Assembly: GCA_005883615.1 (NCBI GenBank)
Contig: VBEC01000022.1
Coordinates: forward strand, 1-64,000
Origin: Chloroflexota bacterium
GTDB lineage: Bacteria; Chloroflexota; Limnocylindria; Limnocylindrales; CSP1-4
Length of the DNA: 64,000 nucleotides
Direction of reading: 5' to 3'
The position numbers were made by a program, and so were the translations under genes. Shown here one piece after another: positions 27,752 to 36,323 of this stretch. Below the pieces are notes generated by a model that ran no database searches, was not told the DNA's origin, and worked only from the letters and a program-made list of their open reading frames with translations. Within the stretch, counting starts at the first letter, position 1, and every line of letters begins with the position of its first letter.

Positions 27752-28687
27752 GTGACGGCGCTACCGTCGATCGCCCAACCGCGCGGAGCCTCTCTCGGGC
27801 TGGCCAGGGAGACGCGTTCGGCACGTCGAGTCGTTGGGTTCGTGGTCGTCCTGCTGGCCGTGCTGGTTGTGTGGGAGCTGGCGAAGTGGCTGGGCGGCGA
27901 CCCGTGGCGTATCCACGGCACCGTTTTGGGGCTGCGGATCGACTACGAGCATCTGCCGCCGACCCACTGGCGGATCGCCGACGATCTTTCGCTACCGCAC
28001 GTCTGGGATGTCGCGAGGGCGTTCGTCGACCCCGCCCAGCGCAACGGGCCGCCACTGGGTCTCGTGCTCGCGGGGCAGGCGCTGTTCACCTTCCGCGAGG
28101 CGGTCATCGGCTTTGTCTTCGGGGGCTTGCTCGGGCTCGGGTTGGCCGTCTGGTTCGTCCACTCGCGCCTCGCAGAGCGCGCGCTCGTGCCCTACGTCGT
28201 CGCCTCTCAGACGGTGCCCATCCTTGCCATCTCCCCGATCATCGTGAGCGCTACGAAGGCCGGCTGGCTTTCCGTGGCCATCGTCACCGCCTACCTGACG
28301 TTCTTTCCGGTCACGATCGGAGCACTGCGCGGGCTCCGCGCCGCGGATCAGCGGGCGTTCGAGCTGTTCCGGTCTTATGCCGCGTCAAATCGCCAGATCC
28401 TGTGGCTGCTGCGCCTGCCGTCTTCGCTGCCGTACCTCTTCGCGGCCCTCCGAATCGCCGCGGCAGCTTCGGTCATCGGCGCGATCATTGGCGAGATCCC
28501 GGCAGGCATTCCCGACGGCCTCGCGAGCGCGATCATCAACTACAACCAGTATTACGTGACGGCACCGGAGAGGCTGTGGGCAACGATCATCCTGTGCTCG
28601 GTTGTCGGCCTGGTGTTCGTCGGCCTGGTCAAGGTCGCCGAGGGCCGCCTGCTCCGTGGCCGTTATCGAACCCTCGACCTCGCGTGA
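27752..28687 (+). CDS. NitT/TauT-type ABC transporter permease (first)
   Basis: A 311-residue inner-membrane permease starting at GTG 27752, 7 bp after the aminotransferase stop. It has an N-terminal membrane segment VVGFVVVLLAVLVVWELAKW, then a long hydrophilic insert before the conserved five-helix core. The EAA loop is in FELFRSYAASNRQILWLLRL, followed by PSSLPYLFAALRIAAAASVIGAIIGE, typical of the nitrate/taurine/HMP family. It pairs with the permease at 29591. The insert of about 60 residues between the first helix and the core is longer than in the partner permease. Confidence 0.85.
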   Translation: MTALPSIAQPRGASLGLARETRSARRVVGFVVVLLAVLVVWELAKWLGGDPWRIHGTVLGLRIDYEHLPPTHWRIADDLSLPHVWDVARAFVDPAQRNGPPLGLVLAGQALFTFREAVIGFVFGGLLGLGLAVWFVHSRLAERALVPYVVASQTVPILAISPIIVSATKAGWLSVAIVTAYLTFFPVTIGALRGLRAADQRAFELFRSYAASNRQILWLLRLPSSLPYLFAALRIAAAASVIGAIIGEIPAGIPDGLASAIINYNQYYVTAPERLWATIILCSVVGLVFVGLVKVAEGRLLRGRYRTLDLA

Positions 28688-28697
28688 GCACGCGACC

Positions 28698-29579
28698 ATG
28701 ACCGACGTGGGAGCGGCGCATCCGGGTGCCTCAACCCCCGCTCCCGACGTGGGGCGCGCGGTCGTTCACACGACCGGCGTGGAGAAGACGTTCGGCACGG
28801 GCCCGACCGCTGTCAAAGCGCTCGAGGGGATCGACCTGGAGATCGGCCAGGGCGAGTTCGTGTCCCTCATCGGTCCGTCGGGGTGTGGCAAGTCGACACT
28901 GCTGCGGCTGATCGGCGACTTGACGACCCCGTCCGCGGGGCAAATCCTCGTGAACGGCAAGCCCGCCAGCCGCGCACGGCTCGACCGGGATTACGGGATG
29001 GTGTTCCAGGCGCCGGTGCTCATGGACTGGCGAACGATCGCGCGGAACATCGAGCTGCCGCTCGAGATCATGGGCTTCCCCAGGGACGAGCGCGCACGTC
29101 GGTCGGGCGAGCTCCTGAAGCTGGTCGAGCTCGAAGGCTTCGGGGGGAAACATCCCTGGCAGCTGTCGGGCGGCATGCAGCAGCGGGTCGCGATTGCGCG
29201 CGCCCTCGCCTTCGACCCCAAGCTGCTGCTGATGGACGAGCCCTTCGGGGCCCTCGACGAGATGACGCGCGAGCGGATGAACCTCGAGCTGATGAAGATC
29301 TGGGGGCAGACTGCTACGACCGTGGTGTTCGTGACCCACTCGATCCCCGAAGCGGTCTTCCTGTCGACCCGCGTGGTGGTCATGTCGCCCCGCCCGGGCC
29401 GGATTGCGCGCATCGTCGAAATCGACCTGCCCCACCAGCGTACGGTCGAGACGCGAGAGTTGGAGCGTTACTTCGAACTGGTGACCCAGGTCCGCGAGGC
29501 CCTCCGGCGGCACGAACCCGACACGACGACGATGGACGAGCTGGAGGCGGCTCGCATCCGGGCCGAAGGGCTCGGCTGA
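28698..29579 (+). CDS. NitT/TauT-type ABC transporter ATP-binding protein
   Basis: A 293-residue ATPase with Walker A GPSGCGKST, signature LSGGMQQR, Walker B LLLMDEPFGALDE and the switch His in VVFVTHSIPEAV. The start ATG 28698 lies 10 bp after the first permease stop; the open frame upstream overlaps that gene and is not used. It energises the importer formed with the two permeases and the downstream lipoprotein. Its N-terminal 25 residues before the ABC core (GAAHPGASTPAPD) are low-complexity. Confidence 0.9.
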   Translation: MTDVGAAHPGASTPAPDVGRAVVHTTGVEKTFGTGPTAVKALEGIDLEIGQGEFVSLIGPSGCGKSTLLRLIGDLTTPSAGQILVNGKPASRARLDRDYGMVFQAPVLMDWRTIARNIELPLEIMGFPRDERARRSGELLKLVELEGFGGKHPWQLSGGMQQRVAIARALAFDPKLLLMDEPFGALDEMTRERMNLELMKIWGQTATTVVFVTHSIPEAVFLSTRVVVMSPRPGRIARIVEIDLPHQRTVETRELERYFELVTQVREALRRHEPDTTTMDELEAARIRAEGLG

Positions 29580-29590
29580 CGACCGGTCGC

Positions 29591-30370
29591 ATGATCAACA
29601 CGCGGCTCGCCAACTGGCTGCCGCCCGTCGTCCTGTTCGTGCTGGTCATCGTGATCTGGGATCTGGGACTGCTCGCTCTGGGCGTCCAATCCTTCCTCCT
29701 CCCGCGACCGACCGTCATCTGGGCAAAGCTGCTGGAGCTGTGGCCCACGACGCTCGCTCGGGGCGTTGCCTTCACCGCGAGCGAGGCGCTGGGCGGCTTG
29801 GCGGCGGGCATCGTCCTCGGCACCGCTGCCGGCCTGGCGACGGCGCGTTGGCGGACTGCCCAGGAGACCCTCGTGCCGATCGCCATCGGCGCCAGCACGG
29901 TCCCGATCATCGCGTTCGCACCGATCACCCTGAACTGGTTCGGCTATGAGAGCCCCTTGCCGCGGATGGTGATCGTGGCGGCCATGGTGTTCTTCCCCGT
30001 CATGGTCAATACCGTTCGAGGCCTGACCGAGGTCGAGCCCGCGGCGCTCGAGCTGATGGCGTCCTATGCCGGTTCGGAGCTGCAGACGCTGCGCAAGGTT
30101 CGAATCCCGAACGCGCTGCCGTACTGGTTTACCGCGCTGCGCATCGCTGCGACCCTGAGCGTCATTGGGGCGGTGGTCGGCGAGTTCTTCGGTGGTCCGC
30201 TGTATTCACTCGGCATCTTCATCACGAACCAGACCGGCATCTCCGACTACCCGAGTGCGTGGGCGGCGATCATCCTCGCCTGCGGCCTCGGCATCGGCTT
30301 CTACGTTGCCGCGGTGATCGCCGAGCGCGTGGCCGTGCCCTGGGGATCGGCGCGCGAAACGGCGCGATGA
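29591..30370 (+). CDS. NitT/TauT-type ABC transporter permease (second)
   Basis: A 259-residue permease starting at ATG 29591, 11 bp after the ATPase stop. The first helix is WLPPVVLFVLVIVIWDLGLL and the EAA loop region reads ALELMASYAGSELQTLRKVR, then IPNALPYWFTALRIAATLSVIGAVVGEFFGG. Two different permeases per transporter occur in HMP/pyrimidine and riboflavin importers of this class. It is followed by 132 bp and the binding-protein gene. Confidence 0.87.
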   Translation: MINTRLANWLPPVVLFVLVIVIWDLGLLALGVQSFLLPRPTVIWAKLLELWPTTLARGVAFTASEALGGLAAGIVLGTAAGLATARWRTAQETLVPIAIGASTVPIIAFAPITLNWFGYESPLPRMVIVAAMVFFPVMVNTVRGLTEVEPAALELMASYAGSELQTLRKVRIPNALPYWFTALRIAATLSVIGAVVGEFFGGPLYSLGIFITNQTGISDYPSAWAAIILACGLGIGFYVAAVIAERVAVPWGSARETAR

Positions 30371-30502
30371 GGAAATCGGCGCCATGAGCGAAAACGGCGC
30401 GATGGGCGGGCCCCGATGACCTACCATCCGTGCGCTGAGGAGGCGCCCGTTGCCCGTTCGCAGGTCGACAGGGCGGCGCGGCGTGGAGGAGGAGTGGCAA
30501 GC

Positions 30503-31597
30503 ATGAACACGGCCCGAAAAGCGGCGGCGTTGACGATCGCGCTCGCCCTGGCTGCAGCCGGCTGCAGTGCCCTGCCCGGCGGCGGCAATACCAAGGTCAA
30601 GTTCCAGCTCCAGTGGGTGGCCCAATCGCAGTTCGCGGGCTATTACGCGGCACTCGACCAGGGTTACTACAAGGACGAAGGCCTCGACGTTAGCTTCCTG
30701 CTGGGTGGGCCGCAGGTCGACAACATCAACGCGGTCGCGGCCGGGACTGCCGACATCGGGACAGGTTGGCTGCCCAAGATGCTCCAGTCGCGCGAAAACG
30801 GCACAGACTTGGTCTCGATCGCCCAGACGTTCCAGCGCTCCGGCACCCGGATGGCGTCGTTCAAGACCAAGAACATCACGACGATCAAGGACTTCGACGG
30901 AAAGAAGATCGGCAGCTGGCTGCTCGGGAACGAGCCCGAGCTATTCGCCGCTCTCGTGAAGGCCGGGTTCGACCCAACCAAGGAAACCGTCATCAAGCAG
31001 AACTTCGACATGTCCGGCCTGCTGAAAGGGGACCTCGACGTCGCCCAGGCGATGATCTACAACGAGTACGCACAGGTCCTCGAAGCCAAGAACCCGGCCA
31101 CCGGCCAGCTGTATCAGCCCGCGGACTTCAACGTCCTGGACTTCAACGATCCGTCGGTTGGCACGGGGATGCTCCAGGACCAGATCTTCGCCCGTGATTC
31201 CTGGCTCAAGCGGGGCAACAACCAGGACGTCGCCACGAAGTTCCTGAAGGCGACATTCAAGGGTTGGGCCTACTGCCGCGACAACCCGCAAAAGTGTGTC
31301 GACATCGTCCTCAAGAACGGCTCTCAGTTGGGCGCCAGCCACCAGGCGTGGCAGATGAACGAGATCAACGCGCTGATCTGGCCGTCGCCGAACGGGATCG
31401 GCATGCTCGACCCAAAGCTCTGGGACCAGACCATCCAGATCGCTACGACCTACAAGGTCCTCAAGGCTGCTCCGACCCAAGGCGCCTATCGGACTGATCT
31501 GGCGAAGGCCGCGCTCGACGCCCTCGGAACGTCGATCGACACGAAGGGCGCCAGCTTCCAGAAGCAGACCGTCACTCTCAAGGAGGGCGGCAGCTAA
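30503..31597 (+). CDS. NMT1/THI5-type ABC transporter substrate-binding lipoprotein
   Basis: A 364-residue binding protein. The ATG 30503 has GGAGGAGGAG about 8 bp upstream. The signal peptide ends in a clear lipobox, LALAAAGCS. The mature start KFQLQWVAQSQFAGYYAALD and GYYKDEGLDVSFLLGG is the hallmark of the NMT1/THI5-like group, which binds pyrimidine thiamine precursors, riboflavin or other heterocycles. With upp immediately downstream and pyrimidine-degrading enzymes upstream, a pyrimidine or related ring compound is the likely ligand; this is inferred. A terminator-like hairpin follows. Confidence 0.82.
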   Translation: MNTARKAAALTIALALAAAGCSALPGGGNTKVKFQLQWVAQSQFAGYYAALDQGYYKDEGLDVSFLLGGPQVDNINAVAAGTADIGTGWLPKMLQSRENGTDLVSIAQTFQRSGTRMASFKTKNITTIKDFDGKKIGSWLLGNEPELFAALVKAGFDPTKETVIKQNFDMSGLLKGDLDVAQAMIYNEYAQVLEAKNPATGQLYQPADFNVLDFNDPSVGTGMLQDQIFARDSWLKRGNNQDVATKFLKATFKGWAYCRDNPQKCVDIVLKNGSQLGASHQAWQMNEINALIWPSPNGIGMLDPKLWDQTIQIATTYKVLKAAPTQGAYRTDLAKAALDALGTSIDTKGASFQKQTVTLKEGGS

Positions 31598-31623
31598 GTC
31601 GAAACCGCATCTGGACATGAGTC

Positions 31624-31651
31624 GAGGCCGGCCCCGACACGGGTCGGCCTC
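31624..31651 (+). terminator. terminator-like hairpin after the ABC transporter operon
   Basis: GAGGCCGGCCC at 31624-31634 pairs with GGGTCGGCCTC at 31641-31651 (one G-U pair, 6-nt loop). It is followed by TTCGATT on the plus strand. It lies 27 bp after the stop codon of the binding-protein gene and probably ends the plus-strand operon. Confidence 0.65.
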
Positions 31652-31695
31652 TTCGATTCCGGACTCGGCCTTGCGCGCTCCCCAGACTTCCCCGG

Positions 31696-31860
31696 GCGAT
31701 GCGCATCCGCGCATGAAGGCTCCCGCATATGCGGCAATGCGCATCCGCGCATGAAGGCTTCCACATATGCGGCGATGCGCATCCGCATGAAGGCTTCCAC
31801 ATATGCGGCGATGCGCATCCGCGCATGAACGGCGGTCCACGTATGCGGCGATGCGCATCA
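31696..31860. repeat. tandem array of 36-40-bp units, each with a hairpin
   Basis: Four complete units at 31696-31733, 31734-31771, 31772-31807 and 31808-31847 and a partial fifth at 31848-31860. Each has the layout GCGATGCGCATCCGCGCATG, then AAGGCTTCCACATATGCG, with small changes. Within most units ATGCGC-ATCC-GCGCAT is a perfect 6-bp inverted repeat with a 4-nt loop; the third unit lacks two bases of it. The array lies between two convergent transcription units (the ABC operon and upp). There are no spacers, so it is not a CRISPR. Confidence 0.85.
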
Positions 31861-31930
31861 CGCCTGGATGCCTGAACACCTGGACCAAAACGCTGGCCCG
31901 CAGTGCACGGTAATGCAGGCGCGCTGAGGG

Positions 31931-32608
31931 TCAGCCGGTCTTGCCGGTCCCGAACTGGCGGTCGCCGGCATCGCCCAGGCCCGGCATGATGTAGCCGCGC
32001 TCGTTAAGCTGGCGATCCAGGGCGGCGCAGTGGATCGGCACGTCCGGATGGGCCCGAGTCACGGCGTCGACCCCCTCGGGCGCGGCGATCAGGTTCACGA
32101 GCTTGATTCGAACGGCGCCCCAGCGCTTGAGTACCTCGATCGCCGCGGTCGCCGAACCACCGGTCGCCAGCATCGGGTCGAGGATCAAGCAAACGTCGAC
32201 CGTCGCCGAGTCGGGCAGCCTGTTGTAGTACTCCACGGGCCGCAGGGTGCGCTCGTCCCGGAACAGGCCGAGGTGCCAGACCTGGGCGGTCGGCATCAGC
32301 TCGAGCATTGCGTCGACCATGCCCAGCCCCGCCCGCAGGATCGGTACGAGCCCGATGCGGTCGGCCAGCTCGGCTGCCTGCGTCTCCTCGATCGGCGTGC
32401 GCACCGTCAAGGGCCGGATCCGAGCGTCCGCCAATGCCTCGTAGCCCAGGAGCCAGGACAGCTCGCGAACCACCTCGCGGAACTTCTTTGGCTCGGTATG
32501 GATGTCACGGAGCACGGCCAGCTTGTGGAGGACCGCAGGGTGCTGGGAAATGTGCAGGGTCGGCCATGCTGAGGTGGCGGACGGCGGAACGGCCATCGAC
32601 TTCGACAC
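31931..32608 (-). CDS. upp: uracil phosphoribosyltransferase
   Basis: A 225-residue type I phosphoribosyltransferase that makes UMP from uracil and PRPP for pyrimidine salvage. The PRPP-binding motif is [14 protein letters not shown] and the uracil-binding C-terminus ends [31 protein letters not shown] is the conserved N-terminal half motif. The start is taken as GTG 32608, with AGGAG 8 bp upstream; ATG 32596 four codons later is the alternative. The open frame continues far upstream without support. It would compete with the degradative enzymes nearby for uracil. Confidence 0.93.
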   Translation of the reverse strand: MSKSMAVPPSATSAWPTLHISQHPAVLHKLAVLRDIHTEPKKFREVVRELSWLLGYEALADARIRPLTVRTPIEETQAAELADRIGLVPILRAGLGMVDAMLELMPTAQVWHLGLFRDERTLRPVEYYNRLPDSATVDVCLILDPMLATGGSATAAIEVLKRWGAVRIKLVNLIAAPEGVDAVTRAHPDVPIHCAALDRQLNERGYIMPGLGDAGDRQFGTGKTG

Positions 32609-32872
32609 GGACAATCTCCTGATCGGGTGGGCTCGAGCGATCGTCCGGAACGGCCCGCATGCTAGCACCGCGGTGCGCCGAATCACCGATTGACGCCGTC
32701 TCGCCGCCCGCGTAGCGTCCGGGTGCGCGGCCGGGGCGCGTCCGGGCGGTGGCCCAAGTGCCCTGTGCCGTCGCCTGGACCGCTTCGGCCCGTGTCGACG
32801 CGCTCCCTTGCGCGGTATCCTCGGACACGCGCGCGTGGCCGATTCCGCACGCGCCGAACAGGAGGTTTCGCC

Positions 32873-34033
32873 CTGTCCAGCGCCCCGCCCGTGAGGTCGC
32901 GGCCGAAGCGACCCAGCCGGCCTCGTCAGTCCGCGCGACCGGCTGCCCGTCCGTCGGTTCCGCCGGTCCTGGTCCGCCAGATCCGGAACGGCATCGTCGA
33001 GAGTGAGCATCGCGGCCACATCGTCGAGGTCGACGCCGGCGGCTCGATCGTGCGCGTCGTGGGCGATCCCGAACGAGTCGTCTCGTTGCGTTCGGCTGCC
33101 AAGCCGTTCGGGCTGATCGCCCTGATCGAAGCGGGTGGCATCGAGGCGTTCGACCTGACCGCCGCCGAGCTGGCGCTGATGACGGGCTCTCACTCGGGCG
33201 AGGACATGCACGTGCGGACCCTCCAGGGTGTCTTTCGCCGGTCGGGGGTCAGCCAATCCCAGCTCGCCTGCGGATCGGCGGGGGCGCCGCTCGATGCCCT
33301 CACCGCTGCTCGCCTGGCGCGCGACGGCGAAAAACCGGGACCGCTCCGCCACATGTGCTCTGGCGCCCATGCTGCATCGCTCTTGCTGAGCCGGATGAGG
33401 GACTGGCCGGCCGAGAATTACTGGATGCCCGAGCACCCGTCGCAGGCGGCCTATCGCAGCGTCGTCGCTCGGGCGTTCGGGACGAAGCCGGACCGGCTCG
33501 TGAGGGCGATCGATGGCTGCGGCATCGAGACCTTCGCGTTTCCCCTGCGCGAGATCGCACGGGCCTTTGCCTTCCTGGCCGATCCTTCCGCGCTGGCCGG
33601 CTCCGATCCGCGCTCCGGGTTGGCTCCGTCGCTGCACATCGTTCGCGACGCGATGCTGGCGCACCCGGAGATGGTCGGCGGTTCGCGCGAGCGGCTGGAC
33701 ACATCGCTGATGAAGGCCCTCCCGGAGCGCCTCGTCAGCAAAGGCGGCAGCGAGGCCTTGCGAGGGGTAGCCATCCTGCCCGGCGGGCGCGCGAATGGCG
33801 GCTCCGCCGGCCCATCGGGCATGGCCATCAAGATCGACGACGGCGACGGGCACAACCGCGCTGGCTGGGCGGCGGGCGTCGAGGCTCTGCAGCAGGCCGG
33901 GGTGCTGGAAGGGCAGGCCTTGCGTGCGCTGGGCCGCTATCACCAGCCGACGTCGCTCGATCCGCACGGCCGGCTTGCAGGCGAGACGATCGCCAAATTC
34001 GAGCTCGCGCCGGTCGGCGAACTGTTCGGATGA
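32873..34033 (+). CDS. L-asparaginase II family amidohydrolase
   Basis: A protein of about 386 residues of the Rhizobium-type asparaginase II family (distinct from the E. coli enzymes), expected to hydrolyse asparagine to aspartate. Diagnostic segments are [70 protein letters not shown] and [14 protein letters not shown]. The conserved core begins at LVRQIRN, about 28 residues after the proposed start. The start is uncertain: AGGAGG at 32859-32864 points to an unusual CTG at 32873, while GTG 32891 lacks a site. Longer in-frame starts give an implausible Arg-rich head. It is followed after 10 bp by the J-domain gene. Confidence 0.8.
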   Translation: MSSAPPVRSRPKRPSRPRQSARPAARPSVPPVLVRQIRNGIVESEHRGHIVEVDAGGSIVRVVGDPERVVSLRSAAKPFGLIALIEAGGIEAFDLTAAELALMTGSHSGEDMHVRTLQGVFRRSGVSQSQLACGSAGAPLDALTAARLARDGEKPGPLRHMCSGAHAASLLLSRMRDWPAENYWMPEHPSQAAYRSVVARAFGTKPDRLVRAIDGCGIETFAFPLREIARAFAFLADPSALAGSDPRSGLAPSLHIVRDAMLAHPEMVGGSRERLDTSLMKALPERLVSKGGSEALRGVAILPGGRANGGSAGPSGMAIKIDDGDGHNRAGWAAGVEALQQAGVLEGQALRALGRYHQPTSLDPHGRLAGETIAKFELAPVGELFG

Positions 34034-34043
34034 GCCGTTCCGC

Positions 34044-35468
34044 GTGACCGCCCCGGTCGACCCATATCGGACGCTCGGGCTTCCCCGCGACGCGCCGCTG
34101 CTCGACGTCAAGCGTGCCTACCGCCGCCTGGCGAAGCTCCACCACCCGGATTCGGCCGGGCCGGCCGCGCTCCCGCGGTTCCTCGCGATCCACGCCGCAT
34201 ACGAGGCCATCACCGGACTTTCCGCGACCGGTCACGCACCGCAGCGACCGGCGACCGCTCGACCGACGCCTCCGGCCTGGGCCGCCGATGCGGAACGAGC
34301 TCGCGCGGCTCGGTCTCGCGCGCGGTCGGCGCGCTCGACCGGGCCCGATCGACGAGGCACAACCTCCGACGGATCCAGTTCCGACCGAACAGGCTCCGAC
34401 CGATCAGGCTCCGACCGATCGAGGTCCGATCGGCCTGGCCCCGAGCGCCGCGCCGGGGGCTCGCGCGGCCGAGGCGATCGCGCAGGCGGCCGGGCCACGC
34501 TCGGCTCAACCTCCTACGACGGAGCCGATGAGGAGCCCTTCGAGCCGGATTGGGCCGGCGGATCGTGGTATGGCGCGGGCTCCGGAACGTACTGGCGCGT
34601 GAATCCCAAGGAGTATGCGGACCCGCGCAAGCACGGCCCGGAGTACCAAGCTCGGGGGCGAGCACGAGCCCCTGAATGGGGCGCCGCCGCGGGCGCGGCA
34701 CCGCGGTCAGGCAGGGCACCGGGTTCGGGCGGGGCCACGGCGGCCGATTCGTGGGCCGCGTCGGACGGCTCATCGGCGCCGGCGACCGATCGCGAGGCTG
34801 GGAGCCGCTCATGGACGGAGGCCTCGAAACCGGCCTGGAGCACACGCTCGACGTCGGCCGGTTCGTGGACGAATTGGCCGGGTGACAGGCCGGGCGAAGG
34901 CGCTGCCGAGTCCGGGCATCGCGGCCCGCGCACAGGATCCGCGGCTGGGCAGGCCACCTTCGATGCGGTCGCGAGTGCCGCAGCGGTTCCCGCCTGGCTC
35001 GACAACCCCACTGCGCGCCGGGTTGCCACCCTTCTCCTCGCGTGGCCACCGATCGGTTTCCTGCTCGCGTCCATCGCCGGCGAAATGACCGGTTGCGGCC
35101 GCTATTCGGCCGCTTGCGCCGATGGCCTCAACCTGTTGCCGTGGCTCGTCCAACCGCTCGTGGTCGGGGCGCTCCTCGTTTTCCCTGCGATCGCAGACCG
35201 GGCAGCCATCGGATCGGTCGGTGCACTCGTCGCGGGGATTCCCGTGGCCATCATTCTGAGTGTCACGGGCGGCGGTCGCGGGCCAGCCGCCACGACAGCA
35301 GCAGCGTTGGTCATCGCCCTGATCGTGGGCTACGCGATCGGACTGGCGGGAGCCGTATCGGGCAGGTTCCGGCTGCCGGGAAGCTCGGCGACCGCCGCGC
35401 CGGCGCTGAAGGCGATGCCCGCAGCGGCCGATCACGAGGCGGCACATCCGCGCGACGACAGCGGATGA
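34044..35468 (+). CDS. J-domain protein with four membrane segments
   Basis: A 474-residue protein starting at GTG 34044. Residues 1-65 form a DnaJ domain ([20 protein letters not shown], with the HPD motif in KLHHPDSA). Residues about 80-330 are a disordered stretch rich in Arg, Ser, Gly and Asp, including a 15-bp DNA repeat encoding GSDRS-type units near 34370-34430 and a conserved-looking [20 protein letters not shown]. Residues about 340-455 contain four hydrophobic segments ([47 protein letters not shown] and [17 protein letters not shown]). It probably tethers an Hsp70 partner at the membrane. No G/F or zinc-finger regions follow the J domain. Confidence 0.75.
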   Translation: MTAPVDPYRTLGLPRDAPLLDVKRAYRRLAKLHHPDSAGPAALPRFLAIHAAYEAITGLSATGHAPQRPATARPTPPAWAADAERARAARSRARSARSTGPDRRGTTSDGSSSDRTGSDRSGSDRSRSDRPGPERRAGGSRGRGDRAGGRATLGSTSYDGADEEPFEPDWAGGSWYGAGSGTYWRVNPKEYADPRKHGPEYQARGRARAPEWGAAAGAAPRSGRAPGSGGATAADSWAASDGSSAPATDREAGSRSWTEASKPAWSTRSTSAGSWTNWPGDRPGEGAAESGHRGPRTGSAAGQATFDAVASAAAVPAWLDNPTARRVATLLLAWPPIGFLLASIAGEMTGCGRYSAACADGLNLLPWLVQPLVVGALLVFPAIADRAAIGSVGALVAGIPVAIILSVTGGGRGPAATTAAALVIALIVGYAIGLAGAVSGRFRLPGSSATAAPALKAMPAAADHEAAHPRDDSG

Positions 35469-35499
35469 GCGACAGCGGATGAGCGACAGCGGATGAGCG
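35461..35499 (+). repeat. 14-bp tandem repeat at a gene junction
   Basis: GCGGATGAGCGACA is repeated at 35461-35474 and 35475-35488, with a partial third copy to 35499. Each copy holds GATGAG, that is a TGA stop overlapping an ATG. The 14-bp period shifts the frame each time: the first copy ends the J-domain gene, the third copy supplies the ATG of the DtxR-like gene. Confidence 0.75.
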
Positions 35500-36269
35500 G
35501 CGTCGGGCCCGCCGGCCGTACCGGCGGCAGGGAGACTCGACACGACCGGCGGCACGACCGCAATGACCTCTCGAGCGCTGCCCAGGAGTATCTGCTCGCG
35601 CTTCGCGTCATCGCCGTGGACGGGCGCCACGTCACCGCGGCCCAGGTCGGTCGCCATCTCGGGGTCACCCCGCAGGCTGCTTCGGAGATGTTCCGCCGCC
35701 TGGTAGCCGACGGTCTGGTATCGCAGGCCGACGGCCGCGAGCTGATCCTCACGGACGCCGGTCGTGCAGCTGCCGACGCCATCTTCCGGCGCCACGCGCT
35801 TCTGGAATGGCTGCTCACGGCGGTGGTCGGCCTGGGCTGGGCCGAGTCCGACGAGGAGGCCGCGCGCCTGCAGGGCGCGATCTCGCCGCGGGTCGAAGCG
35901 CGCCTCGACGAGATGCTCGGGCACCCCGAAACATGCCCGCACGGCAACCCGATCGATGCGGCCACCGCCCGACGCCGCCCCGCTGGCGTCCTGCTCTCCG
36001 AAATGGAGGCAGGCAATCGGGCGACGATCTACCGCATCACCGAGGAGGCCGAGGAAGATCCCGGCCTGCTGTCGTACCTCGAGGCCCGAGCTCTTACACC
36101 CGGCGCGCCGGTCACGATCCTGGCCCGCTCGAAATCGCTCGACTCGCTCACTCTCGACGGCCCTCGCGGCCGGGCCACGCTGGGCCTTCGGCCCGCGTCG
36201 CTGATCCACGTGCTGCCGGGGGAGGCGGACCCGAGCCTCTTCCACCGCGTTCCCGCAGCCCGACCCTGA
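35493..36269 (+). CDS. DtxR/MntR-like regulator lacking the canonical metal ligands
   Basis: A 258-residue protein with the iron/manganese repressor layout: winged helix at about residues 27-95 (ALRVIAVDGRHVTAAQVGRH, LGVTPQAASEMFRRLVADGL), dimerisation/metal domain about 96-155 and a FeoA/SH3-like tail about 165-255. It aligns without gaps to DtxR over 39 residues from RHALLEWLL. His101 and Glu105 of the ancillary site are kept, but the positions of DtxR His98, Cys102, Glu105 and His106 are Asp120, Ala124, Gln127 and Gly128. The TCPHGNPI loop is kept. Metal sensing by the usual mode is therefore doubtful. The ATG at 35493 lies in a 14-bp repeat. Confidence 0.8.
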   Translation: MSGVGPAGRTGGRETRHDRRHDRNDLSSAAQEYLLALRVIAVDGRHVTAAQVGRHLGVTPQAASEMFRRLVADGLVSQADGRELILTDAGRAAADAIFRRHALLEWLLTAVVGLGWAESDEEAARLQGAISPRVEARLDEMLGHPETCPHGNPIDAATARRRPAGVLLSEMEAGNRATIYRITEEAEEDPGLLSYLEARALTPGAPVTILARSKSLDSLTLDGPRGRATLGLRPASLIHVLPGEADPSLFHRVPAARP

Positions 36270-36310
36270 TCCTCCGGACCAGTCCCGCCGGAAAGTGACA
36301 CCGCGGACCC

Positions 36311-36316
36311 TACAAT
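36311..36316 (+). promoter_or_regulatory. -10 box TACAAT for leaderless gltX mRNA
   Basis: TACAAT matches the consensus at five of six positions and ends 7 bp before the ATG of gltX. Transcription would start at about the ATG. No ribosome-binding site is present before the start codon. No clear -35 box is seen. Confidence 0.5.
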
Positions 36317-36323
36317 CGGCTCC

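Noticed and set aside
31696..31860. Possible CRISPR array
   Set aside because: Units are contiguous with no unique spacers, and no cas genes are nearby.
32609..34111. N-terminal extension of upp on the minus strand
   Set aside because: The extension is antisense to the asparaginase gene, and the uracil phosphoribosyltransferase family begins at the proposed start.
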